From assembly GCF_031846325.1 (NCBI RefSeq), contig NZ_JAVRHZ010000005.1:62001-126000 (forward strand): a DNA stretch of 64,000 nucleotides, read 5' to 3'. Position 1 is the stretch's first letter. Each line of letters opens with the position of its first letter. Below, piece by piece: positions 1 through 6,824 of this stretch. The DNA is from Patiriisocius_A hiemis (GTDB lineage Bacteria; Bacteroidota; Bacteroidia; Flavobacteriales; Flavobacteriaceae). Below the pieces are notes generated by a model, which saw only the letters and a list, made by a program, of their open reading frames with translations, was not told the DNA's origin and searched no databases. The position numbers and the translations under genes were made by a program.

Positions 1-1090
1 TATTCCCCATTTTATCGTGCTGAATCAATAAATCCAGATTATCTACCACCACGGGAACTTGCTTGCGGATTGCTGCACCGGTTTTTGCAGTTGGCACACC
101 TGCCACATCGCCAAGTCCGAAAATATTTGCATATTTATTATGCTGCATTGTATGCTTGTCCACATCTAACCAGCCAGCATCGTTAACAAGATTTGACTGC
201 TGTACAAACTTAGGTGCAACTGAGGGTGGTGCGGTATGAAGCATATCATAGTGAATGCCATAGCGACCATCCTTTACTGTAACTTTTACGTCTTTATAAT
301 TGTGTTGAAAAGTCTTATCAATTCGCTCATTGCCTTCCTGTTCTGCCATTACCACACAACCACCAGCTGATACATCTTTGGTCAATTCATACCAAGCAAT
401 TTGATTCTCGGCATCCACTTCGACCAATTTATGATTAAAACGTAAGTTGATATCCTTTCGGTCAACCACTTCCATCAATGTTTTAGCAATTTCCTTTACA
501 CCAAAGATTACCGTTCCTGCGGTTGCAAAAAGCACTTCACTTTTTGAACGCGTCTTACTTTTTGCCCAATGACTTTCTGCCAAGTACATTATTTTTTGTG
601 GTGCACCACCACATTTAATAGGTGTTGCTGGCTGTGTAAATAAGGCCGTACCACCTTTAAAATTCTTGACTACATTCCACGTGTGCAATGGGTCTGTATA
701 ATTGCTACATACCACACCCTTGTCCATAGCCTCGCCGAGGCCTGGAACCAAACTAAAATCATATGCAAGTCCAGGTGCAACGACCAAATAGTCGTAGGTA
801 ATATCGCCGCTTACCTCCGTTTTTACGGTATTATTTTCGGCGTCAAAACCTGTGGCTTTGTCCATTATCCATTCAACACCATTAGGCATTACGTCTGCCA
901 TAGGTCTTCCTGTTTTATCATAGTCATAAGTGCCTGCGCCTACGAGTGTCCAAGCAGGTTGATAATAATGGGTGCTTGCTGGTTCAATAATTGCGACACT
1001 ATTGGATTTTTTTTGTTCTAAGAGTTGTGCTGCGGTCATAATTCCGGCTGTTCCGCCGCCTATGATGAGCACTTGATGATGCGTTGCCAT
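1..1090 (-). CDS. Sulfide:quinone oxidoreductase-like FAD protein (3' part cut off)
   Basis: Flavoprotein of the sulfide:quinone oxidoreductase family, which oxidises sulfide to polysulfide or persulfide and passes electrons to the quinone pool at the membrane. The frame is open from the ATG at 1088-1090 to the window edge, giving 363 residues without the C-terminus. Visible are an N-terminal dinucleotide-binding loop (IIGGGTAGIMTA), the family Cys motif PIKCGGAPQK, and a second FAD-binding stretch GLGDVAGVPTAKTG. The gene heads its own transcript behind a GTAAC-N4-GTTAC operator. Neighbouring rhodanese, persulfide-dioxygenase-like and TauE genes support a sulfide-oxidation role. It was found by direct translation because no stop codon lies inside the window. 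Confidence 0.88.
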   Translation of the reverse strand, partial: MATHHQVLIIGGGTAGIMTAAQLLEQKKSNSVAIIEPASTHYYQPAWTLVGAGTYDYDKTGRPMADVMPNGVEWIMDKATGFDAENNTVKTEVSGDITYDYLVVAPGLAYDFSLVPGLGEAMDKGVVCSNYTDPLHTWNVVKNFKGGTALFTQPATPIKCGGAPQKIMYLAESHWAKSKTRSKSEVLFATAGTVIFGVKEIAKTLMEVVDRKDINLRFNHKLVEVDAENQIAWYELTKDVSAGGCVVMAEQEGNERIDKTFQHNYKDVKVTVKDGRYGIHYDMLHTAPPSVAPKFVQQSNLVNDAGWLDVDKHTMQHNKYANIFGLGDVAGVPTAKTGAAIRKQVPVVVDNLDLLIQHDKMGN

Positions 1091-1113
1091 ATTATGTATG
1101 TTTTAAAATCTTA

Positions 1114-1157
1114 TAAACTTAATGAGATAGAATGGTCAAGTTTGTAACTGTTGTTAC
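1114..1157 (-). promoter_or_regulatory. Regulon promoter 1 (SQR gene): operator plus -7 box
   Basis: Palindrome GTAAC-TGTT-GTTAC at 1144-1157. On the minus strand a -7-like box TAAGTTTA lies at 1114-1121, with exactly 22 bp between the two. The operator takes the place of the usual -33 TTTG, as at an activator-dependent promoter. It is the first of seven such arrangements in the first 11.7 kb. Confidence 0.75.
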
Positions 1158-1180
1158 AGAACTGGCAATTTGCTGTTTCT

Positions 1181-1708
1181 TTAAAAGGAATGTCCTACAC
1201 CAAGCCCAATAGTTGTTGTACTAAATCCGTCAAAACGCTGGTCGTGAAAAAGCGTAGGCATTAGGTAGAAGTTCTTGTTGATTTCATATTCATATTCCAA
1301 CCCAATGCGAGCCAAGAAAAAGGATTCGTTCTTTTCCAGCTCGACACCTGGCCCTATACTCATCACAAAACCATTGCCTATATGATAAAGCACATCGAGC
1401 GTAAATACCAAGGGATTTTCACGTTCAATGACTTCAGCATCATCTCTTTCCACTATAAAATTTTCAATTTCAATGTCATTATGTAGCCCAATACCCCATT
1501 TGTGATTGAACCAGTAATCTATGTCCAGTCCCCAAGATGGGATGTATAAATTTCCGTCCACACCATCACTATTAATATAGGTATGACCTAACACGGTGGC
1601 GATACGCAAGCCTTGACCAGAAGTGTGTTCTTCGTAAATATCTTCTTGTGCTACCATATTGGTAATAGCTAAGAGTACAATTAAGATAGTGAGCATAAAC
1701 TTTTTCAT
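1181..1708 (-). CDS. Outer-membrane beta-barrel-like protein, secreted
   Basis: A 175-residue protein with a clear signal peptide (KKFMLTILIVLLAITNMVAQ, cleavage after AQ). The rest consists of alternating aromatic and polar strands and ends in Phe (GLGVGHSF), as small outer-membrane beta-barrels do. Its stop codon region touches the start of the upstream DUF2490 gene: the ATG at 1708 directly follows that gene's stop at 1709, so the pair is co-transcribed. The partner and the sulfide cluster suggest a pore or envelope role in sulfur handling, but no specific substrate can be read from the sequence. Confidence 0.75.
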   Translation of the reverse strand: MKKFMLTILIVLLAITNMVAQEDIYEEHTSGQGLRIATVLGHTYINSDGVDGNLYIPSWGLDIDYWFNHKWGIGLHNDIEIENFIVERDDAEVIERENPLVFTLDVLYHIGNGFVMSIGPGVELEKNESFFLARIGLEYEYEINKNFYLMPTLFHDQRFDGFSTTTIGLGVGHSF

Positions 1709-2428
1709 TTATAAGGTGTAGATTAAACTGGTTTCCCAGACGTGATTTGTAATAGTGAAATTGTCCCTTGAAATATTTATATTATGGTAACCGGATGTAA
1801 TAGTAATGTGTTCGCTTTCGCGAAAGCGAAATCCTATAAATATCCAGTTTTGATTCAGGTTTTTAGGTTGTAATCCCTTTTCAAAATCGAGAAAAACTTC
1901 ATCATAAGCAACTACTGAAATGTCCTGCTGTATAAGAATGGGAACTGTGACTATAAATCGATATCGAAGTCTGCCAGAATAGTCCGTTCCTGAAATCGCC
2001 GACAGATTATCGACACTACCTACTTGTTCCTGAAAGCGCTCTTCAAATCGAATTCTGTGCGAGATATCGAAATACTTGACGTCCTGTTTTAGAAAGAGCT
2101 GTTGCCAGAGGTTGTTTTCTCTTGTATTTATTGGTGTACTAAACGCTGCATAGCTGTAGTTCTGAATGTTGGTATAGCCTACGGCTGCGGTAAGGGCGTC
2201 ATCCAATTTGTATTGAATCGAAGGTCGTAAGACGATTTGTTCCCAATCTTGAAGAAAATTAGTTCTGCGGAAGTTGAACTCGGTTTTTAGAAATAGCTTC
2301 TCATTGAGATTTGCTTTTACAGTTATGGTGTTCCAGCTACTCGAATGTGTGAAGTCTTCACTTTGCCCAAGTAGCGTTTTACTTGCAAACAAAACCAAAA
2401 TGAAAATGATAAGATTTGTTGTATTCAT
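1709..2428 (-). CDS. DUF2490 family outer-membrane protein
   Basis: A 239-residue protein with an N-terminal signal peptide ending near residue 21 (LLGQ). The repeated strand pattern matches DUF2490, a Bacteroidota outer-membrane beta-barrel family of unknown function (LFLKTEFNFRR, LRPSIQYKLDDALTAAVGY). It is the first gene of a two-gene transcript with the 175-residue barrel. The -7 box TAATTTTG at 2438-2445 puts the transcript start about 3 bp ahead of the ATG, so the mRNA is nearly leaderless. Near its 3' end the coding sequence contains a perfect 20-bp palindrome (1811-1830). Confidence 0.75.
   Translation of the reverse strand: MNTTNLIIFILVLFASKTLLGQSEDFTHSSSWNTITVKANLNEKLFLKTEFNFRRTNFLQDWEQIVLRPSIQYKLDDALTAAVGYTNIQNYSYAAFSTPINTRENNLWQQLFLKQDVKYFDISHRIRFEERFQEQVGSVDNLSAISGTDYSGRLRYRFIVTVPILIQQDISVVAYDEVFLDFEKGLQPKNLNQNWIFIGFRFRESEHITITSGYHNINISRDNFTITNHVWETSLIYTL
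1811..1830. repeat. 20-bp palindrome with core CTTTCGCGAAAG
   Basis: TTCGCTTTCG followed by its exact reverse complement, within the coding sequence of the DUF2490 gene. The same core CTTTCGCGAAAG recurs at about 9708-9719 between two transcription units. It looks like a short dispersed palindromic element. Confidence 0.6.
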
Positions 2429-2437
2429 ATTCGCCTA

Positions 2438-2481
2438 CAAAATTAGGCGGCCATCACTACGCTTGCAGTAACTGGTGTTAC
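2438..2481 (-). promoter_or_regulatory. Regulon promoter 2 (DUF2490/barrel operon)
   Basis: GTAAC-TGGT-GTTAC at 2468-2481 and a perfect minus-strand TAATTTTG (-7) at 2438-2445, again 22 bp apart. Confidence 0.8.
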
Positions 2482-2562
2482 ACAAACGTAATTAAGTCAA
2501 TAATTTTTAAAAGGATAACTACAGAGAAAAACGCTCTTTATCTATTGAATAAAAGATATTGG

Positions 2563-3243
2563 CTATTCGAGAATAAAATCAACCGCCATTTGCACGTGAA
2601 GATCCGTAGTGGAAAGTAGTTGTAGGTCACTATCATCTTTTTTGATGAGTATAGGTAGCTCGGTGCAACCCAATATGATACCGTCTGCTCCACGTTTTTT
2701 GAGCAATTGCATTTGGTTGAGAAAGAAGCTCTTTGCCTTCTCTGAAAAAACACCCTGCGTTAGTTCTTTTGAAACATACGTATGTGCCTGAGAGAGGCAA
2801 TGTGCTTCTGGGATAATTGTATGAATTTGATATTTTTCTTTTAGGATTTTTGGAATAAATCCTTTGGTCATCGTCGGTTTGTTACCCAACAACCCCAATT
2901 TTTTAAGCCCAATTTTTTTGGCTGCTTTCCCTATAGCATCTGCAATATGAAGCATGGGAATATTTATTTTAGGCTGGACGTACTCATAAACCATATGAGG
3001 CGTGTTGGCACAAATAACAATAGCTTGTGCTCCTGCGATTTCTAACTTTTGGGCAATCATAAGATATTCCGAATTAATTTTATCTACGTCCTGAGAACGC
3101 ATCAGTTCAATATTCAAACTGTACAATAACAATGGTGGATTGCCTTGTGTTCCTATTTCCTTTACCACCAATTCATTTATCATTCTATAATAAACAATGG
3201 TCGAGTGGTATGAAGTTCCGCCTATGAGTCCAATAAGTTTCAT
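2563..3243 (-). CDS. Aspartate/glutamate racemase family protein
   Basis: A 226-residue cofactor-independent racemase-fold protein. Both catalytic cysteine motifs of the Asp/Glu racemase superfamily are present: VICANTPHMV near residue 79 and LGCTELPIL near residue 190, with the N-terminal LIGLIGGTSYHST nucleophile loop. Length is normal for the family. It is the last gene of a five-gene operon (rhodanese, HMA protein, cytochrome, thioredoxin, racemase). Its ATG at 3243 lies 2 bp after the shifted-frame stop of the thioredoxin gene. The natural substrate and the link to sulfur metabolism are not evident. Confidence 0.85.
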   Translation of the reverse strand: MKLIGLIGGTSYHSTIVYYRMINELVVKEIGTQGNPPLLLYSLNIELMRSQDVDKINSEYLMIAQKLEIAGAQAIVICANTPHMVYEYVQPKINIPMLHIADAIGKAAKKIGLKKLGLLGNKPTMTKGFIPKILKEKYQIHTIIPEAHCLSQAHTYVSKELTQGVFSEKAKSFFLNQMQLLKKRGADGIILGCTELPILIKKDDSDLQLLSTTDLHVQMAVDFILE

Positions 3244-3297
3244 ACTTAATCTATATTAGTGATAACAGCAGAAACAATTTCTGCATTTGACAACAAA

Positions 3298-3543
3298 TTA
3301 CGAATGCCATTTTATCTCTCCTTTCTGAAATAGCAACATTGTAGCCGTGCTATGAATTTGACATTGCTTCGCAATATCTTGATTTTCGTCCAGATTTATT
3401 TGAAGCACGTCCACACGTTTACCCAAATTGTTCTTTGCGTGTTTTAACACTAGGGTCAACATTTCACACGGGTCGCACGTAGTATTGAAAAAGTCGATTA
3501 AAACTGGTGTTTCTTGCGAAATGATGTTTTTGAAATTTTCCAT
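3298..3543 (-). CDS. Thioredoxin-fold protein, probably frameshifted at its 3' end
   Basis: Thioredoxin with active site CDPC (FFNTTCDPCEMLTLVL). The chosen start is the ATG at 3541-3543 (MENFKNII), because a longer frame from 3582 only adds a lysine-rich tail overlapping the upstream gene. The frame stops after FQKGEIKWHS, so the last strand and helix of the fold are missing. In the -1 frame the DNA continues with RNLLSNAEIVSAVITNID and stops at 3246-3248, two bases before the racemase ATG. That sequence fits a thioredoxin C-terminal helix well. The conserved cis-Pro before the TLLLF-like strand is Ala here (TATMLLF). It may be an assembly indel, a recent mutation or a truncated protein. Confidence 0.7.
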   Translation of the reverse strand: MENFKNIISQETPVLIDFFNTTCDPCEMLTLVLKHAKNNLGKRVDVLQINLDENQDIAKQCQIHSTATMLLFQKGEIKWHS

Positions 3544-3565
3544 ATTATTCGCTTTTTTACTTTTC

Positions 3566-4564
3566 TTATTCCGTCTCGTCAAATTCTATCGCCCACATTC
3601 CGCGCACCTCGTTACTATCATAACCTGTCGCTTTATCATTAGGATATAAATCCTTAATAGTTGTAAGCACTTCAGGTTGTATGCTTTTATTAGGAATACC
3701 GTGGCATTGCAAACACATAGAATTTGTGGTTATGGGATAATAGAATGTATTGCGTCCGTTTTCCACTTCAGTTACAGGTTGATAGTCTTCGCCATTAGCA
3801 ACTGCCTCTTTAAACTGTTCGATGATTTTTAGTTCTTTTGCACTAGCCAGATTTTTAGGATTCCGAGGTTTATCGCTTACCCGCTTTATGGTAGCATTTT
3901 GAGCCGTTGCCATACTATCTGTAAGGGGATAGGCGCGCACATTGCAAAATGTAACTGCCTCAACAGTTCCCTTTTTCTGAATGGTGCCCATAAGGTTTTT
4001 GCCCAATTCTTTTTTGGTGTTTAAGGCATATTCCAGACCTTTTTCTGCCGGTGATTTCTTTTCTTCAGCATTGGTAGCACCCATCTTTTTTCCATCATTG
4101 CGATACTTCATTTTGCCATTGCTTTCTTCCTCTATATGTTTTTTGAACCATTCGGGTTCATCAATTTTATAATCGTACATATAGGCTGCAATTTGACGGA
4201 TTTCTTCTTCATTAAAAGGTTGATAAGGCATTACTCCAAACCTACGGACCGCACCTCTCATTTTAGACTTTTCTTCACTTGGTTTTTGTACAAATTTCCA
4301 TATGGCATCGGTAAATTTTTCTTTAGTGATATTATCGGTCAGGTAATGCGATTTTATAGCCACCATGGGTGGTGCAATGCGCGCATCGTGATTTGTACTC
4401 GGGTTGTGGCATACATAACATTGGGTTTCCATCAATTTTTTTCCAGCATTACCTTGACTAACAATAGTATCAGTCAGATTAGCTGTTTGATACATCTGCG
4501 TCTTTTTTTGATTACAGCCTATGAATAGCAAAAGTGAAATACCTATAAAAAAGAAATACTTCAT
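3566..4564 (-). CDS. c-type cytochrome lipoprotein fused to a Tll0287-like (DUF3365) heme domain
   Basis: A 332-residue lipoprotein (signal LLLFIGCNQKK, lipobox Cys at residue 17). Residues ~40-135 form a class I cytochrome c domain with heme motif CYVCH and a likely Met ligand in GVMPYQPFN. After a charged linker, residues ~165-330 match the Tll0287-like/DUF3365 domain, with a second heme motif CLQCHG and the C-terminal sequence GMWAIEFDE. A dihaem electron-transfer protein anchored in the periplasm is expected, a plausible electron acceptor or redox sensor for sulfide oxidation. Its start overlaps the end of the HMA gene by 4 bp. Confidence 0.82.
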   Translation of the reverse strand: MKYFFFIGISLLLFIGCNQKKTQMYQTANLTDTIVSQGNAGKKLMETQCYVCHNPSTNHDARIAPPMVAIKSHYLTDNITKEKFTDAIWKFVQKPSEEKSKMRGAVRRFGVMPYQPFNEEEIRQIAAYMYDYKIDEPEWFKKHIEEESNGKMKYRNDGKKMGATNAEEKKSPAEKGLEYALNTKKELGKNLMGTIQKKGTVEAVTFCNVRAYPLTDSMATAQNATIKRVSDKPRNPKNLASAKELKIIEQFKEAVANGEDYQPVTEVENGRNTFYYPITTNSMCLQCHGIPNKSIQPEVLTTIKDLYPNDKATGYDSNEVRGMWAIEFDETE

Positions 4565-4836
4565 AAACTCAAGTTCATTTTTCCTGTCGCACAGCTAACA
4601 AAGGATTTTGCTTTATTCCTAATAGTATTCTCTAGTCCTTCTGGTGGATAACCCATTTGGGTAAGTGTTCGCTCTACAATTGCAAGGTCATTTACCGTCT
4701 CGTACGTGAAAGAAACTTCAGAAGAGCCATCACCTATCTGCACATCGTTTATGCCTGAAATTTTTAGTAATCGCACAGCAATACCATTTGTGCAACCACC
4801 ACATTTAACATTTTGTAATTTGAGCGTTGTTTTCAT
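4561..4836 (-). CDS. Heavy-metal-associated (HMA) domain protein
   Basis: A 91-residue single-domain protein of the copper-chaperone fold, with metal motif CGGC (NVKCGGCTNGI) after the first strand and a typical C-terminal MGYPPEG loop. There is no signal peptide, so it is probably cytoplasmic. It lies second in the five-gene operon, 4 bp after the rhodanese gene, and its end overlaps the cytochrome start (ATGA-type overlap). The CxxC may bind a metal, or carry sulfane sulfur in this context; the second idea is inference only. Confidence 0.8.
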   Translation of the reverse strand: MKTTLKLQNVKCGGCTNGIAVRLLKISGINDVQIGDGSSEVSFTYETVNDLAIVERTLTQMGYPPEGLENTIRNKAKSFVSCATGKMNLSL

Positions 4837-4840
4837 CTTT

Positions 4841-5215
4841 TTAATTTTTATAGGGCCATTTCATATAGCCACCTTTTAAATCATAAATTTCTTTAAAGCC
4901 CATTACTTCCAATTTTTTAGCTGCCTGATAGCTTCGGTTACCGGAACGACAGTAGAGATAAACAGGTTGATCCTTATCTAACTTTTCAAATTCGCTTGTA
5001 AAGTTGTCTTGTTGAAAGAAGTCGATATTTAAAGCGCTTTCAATTGCGCCTTGATTGAATTCTTGAGCGGTTCTAACATCGACCAATTGAACATTGTTTT
5101 TCTCAATTGCTTTGTTGAAATCTGATGCGGCAAGAATTTTTATTGTGTCTGATTTTTGTGCATTTGCTCCAAATAGTGTACTAAATAGTGCCATAATTAA
5201 AATTATATTTTTCAT
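4841..5215 (-). CDS. Periplasmic rhodanese (sulfurtransferase)
   Basis: A 124-residue single-domain rhodanese with a signal peptide (KNIILIMALFSTLFGANAQ). The active-site loop is CRSGNRS (YLYCRSGNRSYQAAKKL), including the persulfide-carrying Cys, and the family start motif LVDVRTAQEF is present. It would transfer sulfane sulfur in the periplasm. It is the first gene of the operon running to 2563 and is preceded by regulon operator 3. Confidence 0.88.
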   Translation of the reverse strand: MKNIILIMALFSTLFGANAQKSDTIKILAASDFNKAIEKNNVQLVDVRTAQEFNQGAIESALNIDFFQQDNFTSEFEKLDKDQPVYLYCRSGNRSYQAAKKLEVMGFKEIYDLKGGYMKWPYKN

Positions 5216-5237
5216 TAAATGTGTTTCTTTTTCATTG

Positions 5238-5281
5238 TAAAATTAAGTAGCATAGAAGCAAGAGTCCGTAACCAATGTTAC
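5238..5281 (-). promoter_or_regulatory. Regulon promoter 3 (rhodanese-HMA-cytochrome operon)
   Basis: GTAAC-CAAT-GTTAC at 5268-5281 and minus-strand -7-like TAATTTTA at 5238-5245, 22 bp apart. The predicted start is about 16 bp ahead of the rhodanese ATG. Confidence 0.78.
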
Positions 5282-5288
5282 CATAGTC

Positions 5289-5318
5289 AAAAAAAAGCGA
5301 CAATTACTTGCCGCTTTT
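5289..5318 (-). terminator. Rho-independent terminator downstream of the peroxiredoxin gene
   Basis: On the minus strand the stem AAAAGCGGCAA pairs with TTGTCGCTTTT (one mismatch) and is followed by a run of eight T. It separates the peroxiredoxin transcript from regulon promoter 3. Confidence 0.75.
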
Positions 5319-5400
5319 CCACTAACCAACCATTGAGCCTATTTAAGAATCTATTGATTGAATTTTAAACAAGCTCGAACTAAAAACCAACCTTATTTAA

Positions 5401-6060
5401 TTACAATGATTTTTTCGCCAGATAGAAGTCCACTTTCTCACAGCTTTCATCCTCCATTCTTGCTTTCATTTCGTCGAGTGTTTTTGGCGGTGGTACGATT
5501 ACCTTGTCGCCTTTCTTCCAATCGAGAGGCATTGCTACGCCGTGTTCATCTGAGGTTTGTAGTGCTTCCAACGCTCTTAAAATCTCATCCATATTTCTAC
5601 CTACGTTTAGTGGGTAGTACATTATCAAACGGATTTTCTTTTTAGGGTCGATAAAGAATACGGCACGTACTGCGGCTGTTTCGCTTTCATTGGGCTGTAG
5701 CATTCCGTAGAGCTTTGATACTTTCATATCAATATCCGCAATGATGGGAAAGTCAAAATAAACGCCTGTTTTTTCCTTGACGTTGCTTACCCATCCCAAA
5801 TGCGAGTGTATGCTGTCTATGCTCAATCCCAGCAATTCTGTATTGAGCGCAGTAAATTCATCTTTACGAACTGCAAAGCCACTCATTTCGGTTGTACACA
5901 CAGGTGTAAAATCGGCTGGATGCGAGAACATCACAATCCATTTATCCTTTGCAAAGTCGGCCATTTGCATATCCCCTTTGGTTGTTTTTGCTTTAAAATC
6001 GGGTGCTTTATCGCCTATTCTTGGCATTGTTTGCACTGTAGTTGTTTCCGTGTTTTCCAT
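5401..6060 (-). CDS. 1-Cys peroxiredoxin (Prx6 type)
   Basis: A 219-residue thiol peroxidase of the AhpC/TSA superfamily. The peroxidatic Cys lies in FTPVCTTEM. The Prx6-type C-terminal domain is present (LDWKKGDKVIVPPP). No resolving Cys stands at the classical 2-Cys position. The start at 6060 (MENTETTT) is preferred over an upstream in-frame codon at 6120, because the -7 box at 6084-6091 puts the transcript start between them. Probably detoxifies peroxides or oxidised sulfur species as part of the sulfide regulon. Confidence 0.9.
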   Translation of the reverse strand: MENTETTTVQTMPRIGDKAPDFKAKTTKGDMQMADFAKDKWIVMFSHPADFTPVCTTEMSGFAVRKDEFTALNTELLGLSIDSIHSHLGWVSNVKEKTGVYFDFPIIADIDMKVSKLYGMLQPNESETAAVRAVFFIDPKKKIRLIMYYPLNVGRNMDEILRALEALQTSDEHGVAMPLDWKKGDKVIVPPPKTLDEMKARMEDESCEKVDFYLAKKSL

Positions 6061-6083
6061 AATATTGTTTTTATTTATTGGTA

Positions 6084-6127
6084 TAAAAGTATTAAGATTA
6101 CTTTCCGAAAACAGTAACAAGCGTTAC
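6084..6127. promoter_or_regulatory. Regulon promoter 4, shared by the divergent peroxiredoxin and methyltransferase genes
   Basis: GTAAC-AAGC-GTTAC at 6114-6127. Minus strand: TACTTTTA at 6084-6091, 22 bp away, serving the peroxiredoxin. Plus strand: TTATTTTG at 6149-6156 lies at nearly the same distance on the other side and would serve the methyltransferase gene. One palindrome may therefore activate both directions. Confidence 0.75.
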
Positions 6128-6180
6128 ACAAACAAGGAATAGTTTCGGTTATTTTGCAGAAGCGCTATATCAACTTATAT

Positions 6181-6768
6181 ATGGATTACAAAACTACTTT
6201 TGACACATTGGGAAACGTTGACATTTATGTCATCGACCAAATATTGAAGGGTCGTTATCTAAATGGCCAATCTATTTTAGATGCTGGTTGTGGTAAAGGC
6301 CGAAATCTGAAGTGGTTCTATCAAAACGATTTTGAACTATTTGGAATAGATGCAAATTCTGAATTTTTATTAACTGCTAAACAAAATTACCCTAAAGCAG
6401 CTGAAAATTTGACGGTTGGCACATTGGATAATTTGCCTTACGGCGAAAACAATTTTGACCATATTTTATGCTGTGCCGTGTTACATTTCGCGGAAAGCGA
6501 AACCCATTTTACGACTATGTTTTCAGAATTGATACGTGTGCTGAAACCTGGTGGAATGCTGCTCATTAGGATGGCATCAAATATAGGGTTGGATGGCAAT
6601 GCTCCTGAAATCAGATACAAGGAAAATGGAAAAAAAGGCACTTATTATTTAACGCGGGAACGTATCAATCAACTGATTATAGAATTTAGCCTAACACTTC
6701 TCGAATCTGTAAAGACGACTAATGTGCAGGATGTGCGGGCCATGACTACTTTGGTTTTGAGCAAATAA
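6181..6768 (+). CDS. Class I SAM-dependent methyltransferase
   Basis: A 195-residue Rossmann-fold methyltransferase with SAM motif I ILDAGCGKGRN, post-I acidic residue (FGIDANSEF), motif IV (HILCCAVLHF) and a late LKPGGMLLIRM strand. The start at 6181 (MDYKTT) is chosen over an in-frame ATG at 6154, because the plus-strand -7 box at 6149-6156 implies transcription begins near 6163. This is the only plus-strand gene in the sulfur cluster. It is similar in outline to TehB/SAM thiol-methylating enzymes, but the substrate cannot be told; thiol or sulfide methylation would suit the neighbours. Confidence 0.8.
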   Translation: MDYKTTFDTLGNVDIYVIDQILKGRYLNGQSILDAGCGKGRNLKWFYQNDFELFGIDANSEFLLTAKQNYPKAAENLTVGTLDNLPYGENNFDHILCCAVLHFAESETHFTTMFSELIRVLKPGGMLLIRMASNIGLDGNAPEIRYKENGKKGTYYLTRERINQLIIEFSLTLLESVKTTNVQDVRAMTTLVLSK

Positions 6769-6794
6769 AAAAGTGACCGTTTCCAGTCACTTTT
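6769..6794. terminator. Bidirectional terminator between convergent genes
   Basis: Perfect stem AAAAGTGAC/GTCACTTTT with an 8-nt loop, flanked by A and T runs. It lies between the convergent ends of the methyltransferase (6768) and MBL-rhodanese (6825) genes. Confidence 0.8.
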
Positions 6795-6824
6795 CTACTA
6801 ATCAACTTAACTAAAAACCAATGT

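Noticed and set aside
683..1021. A 112-codon plus-strand frame at the left edge
   Set aside because: It is antisense to the sulfide:quinone oxidoreductase-like gene, whose translation shows clear flavoprotein motifs.
3246..3315. Programmed ribosomal frameshifting of the thioredoxin gene
   Set aside because: The region lacks a slippery heptamer followed by a strong stem; a simple indel is more economical.
4136..4528. A 130-codon plus-strand frame
   Set aside because: Antisense to the CxxCH-containing cytochrome gene; Phe-rich and without family resemblance.
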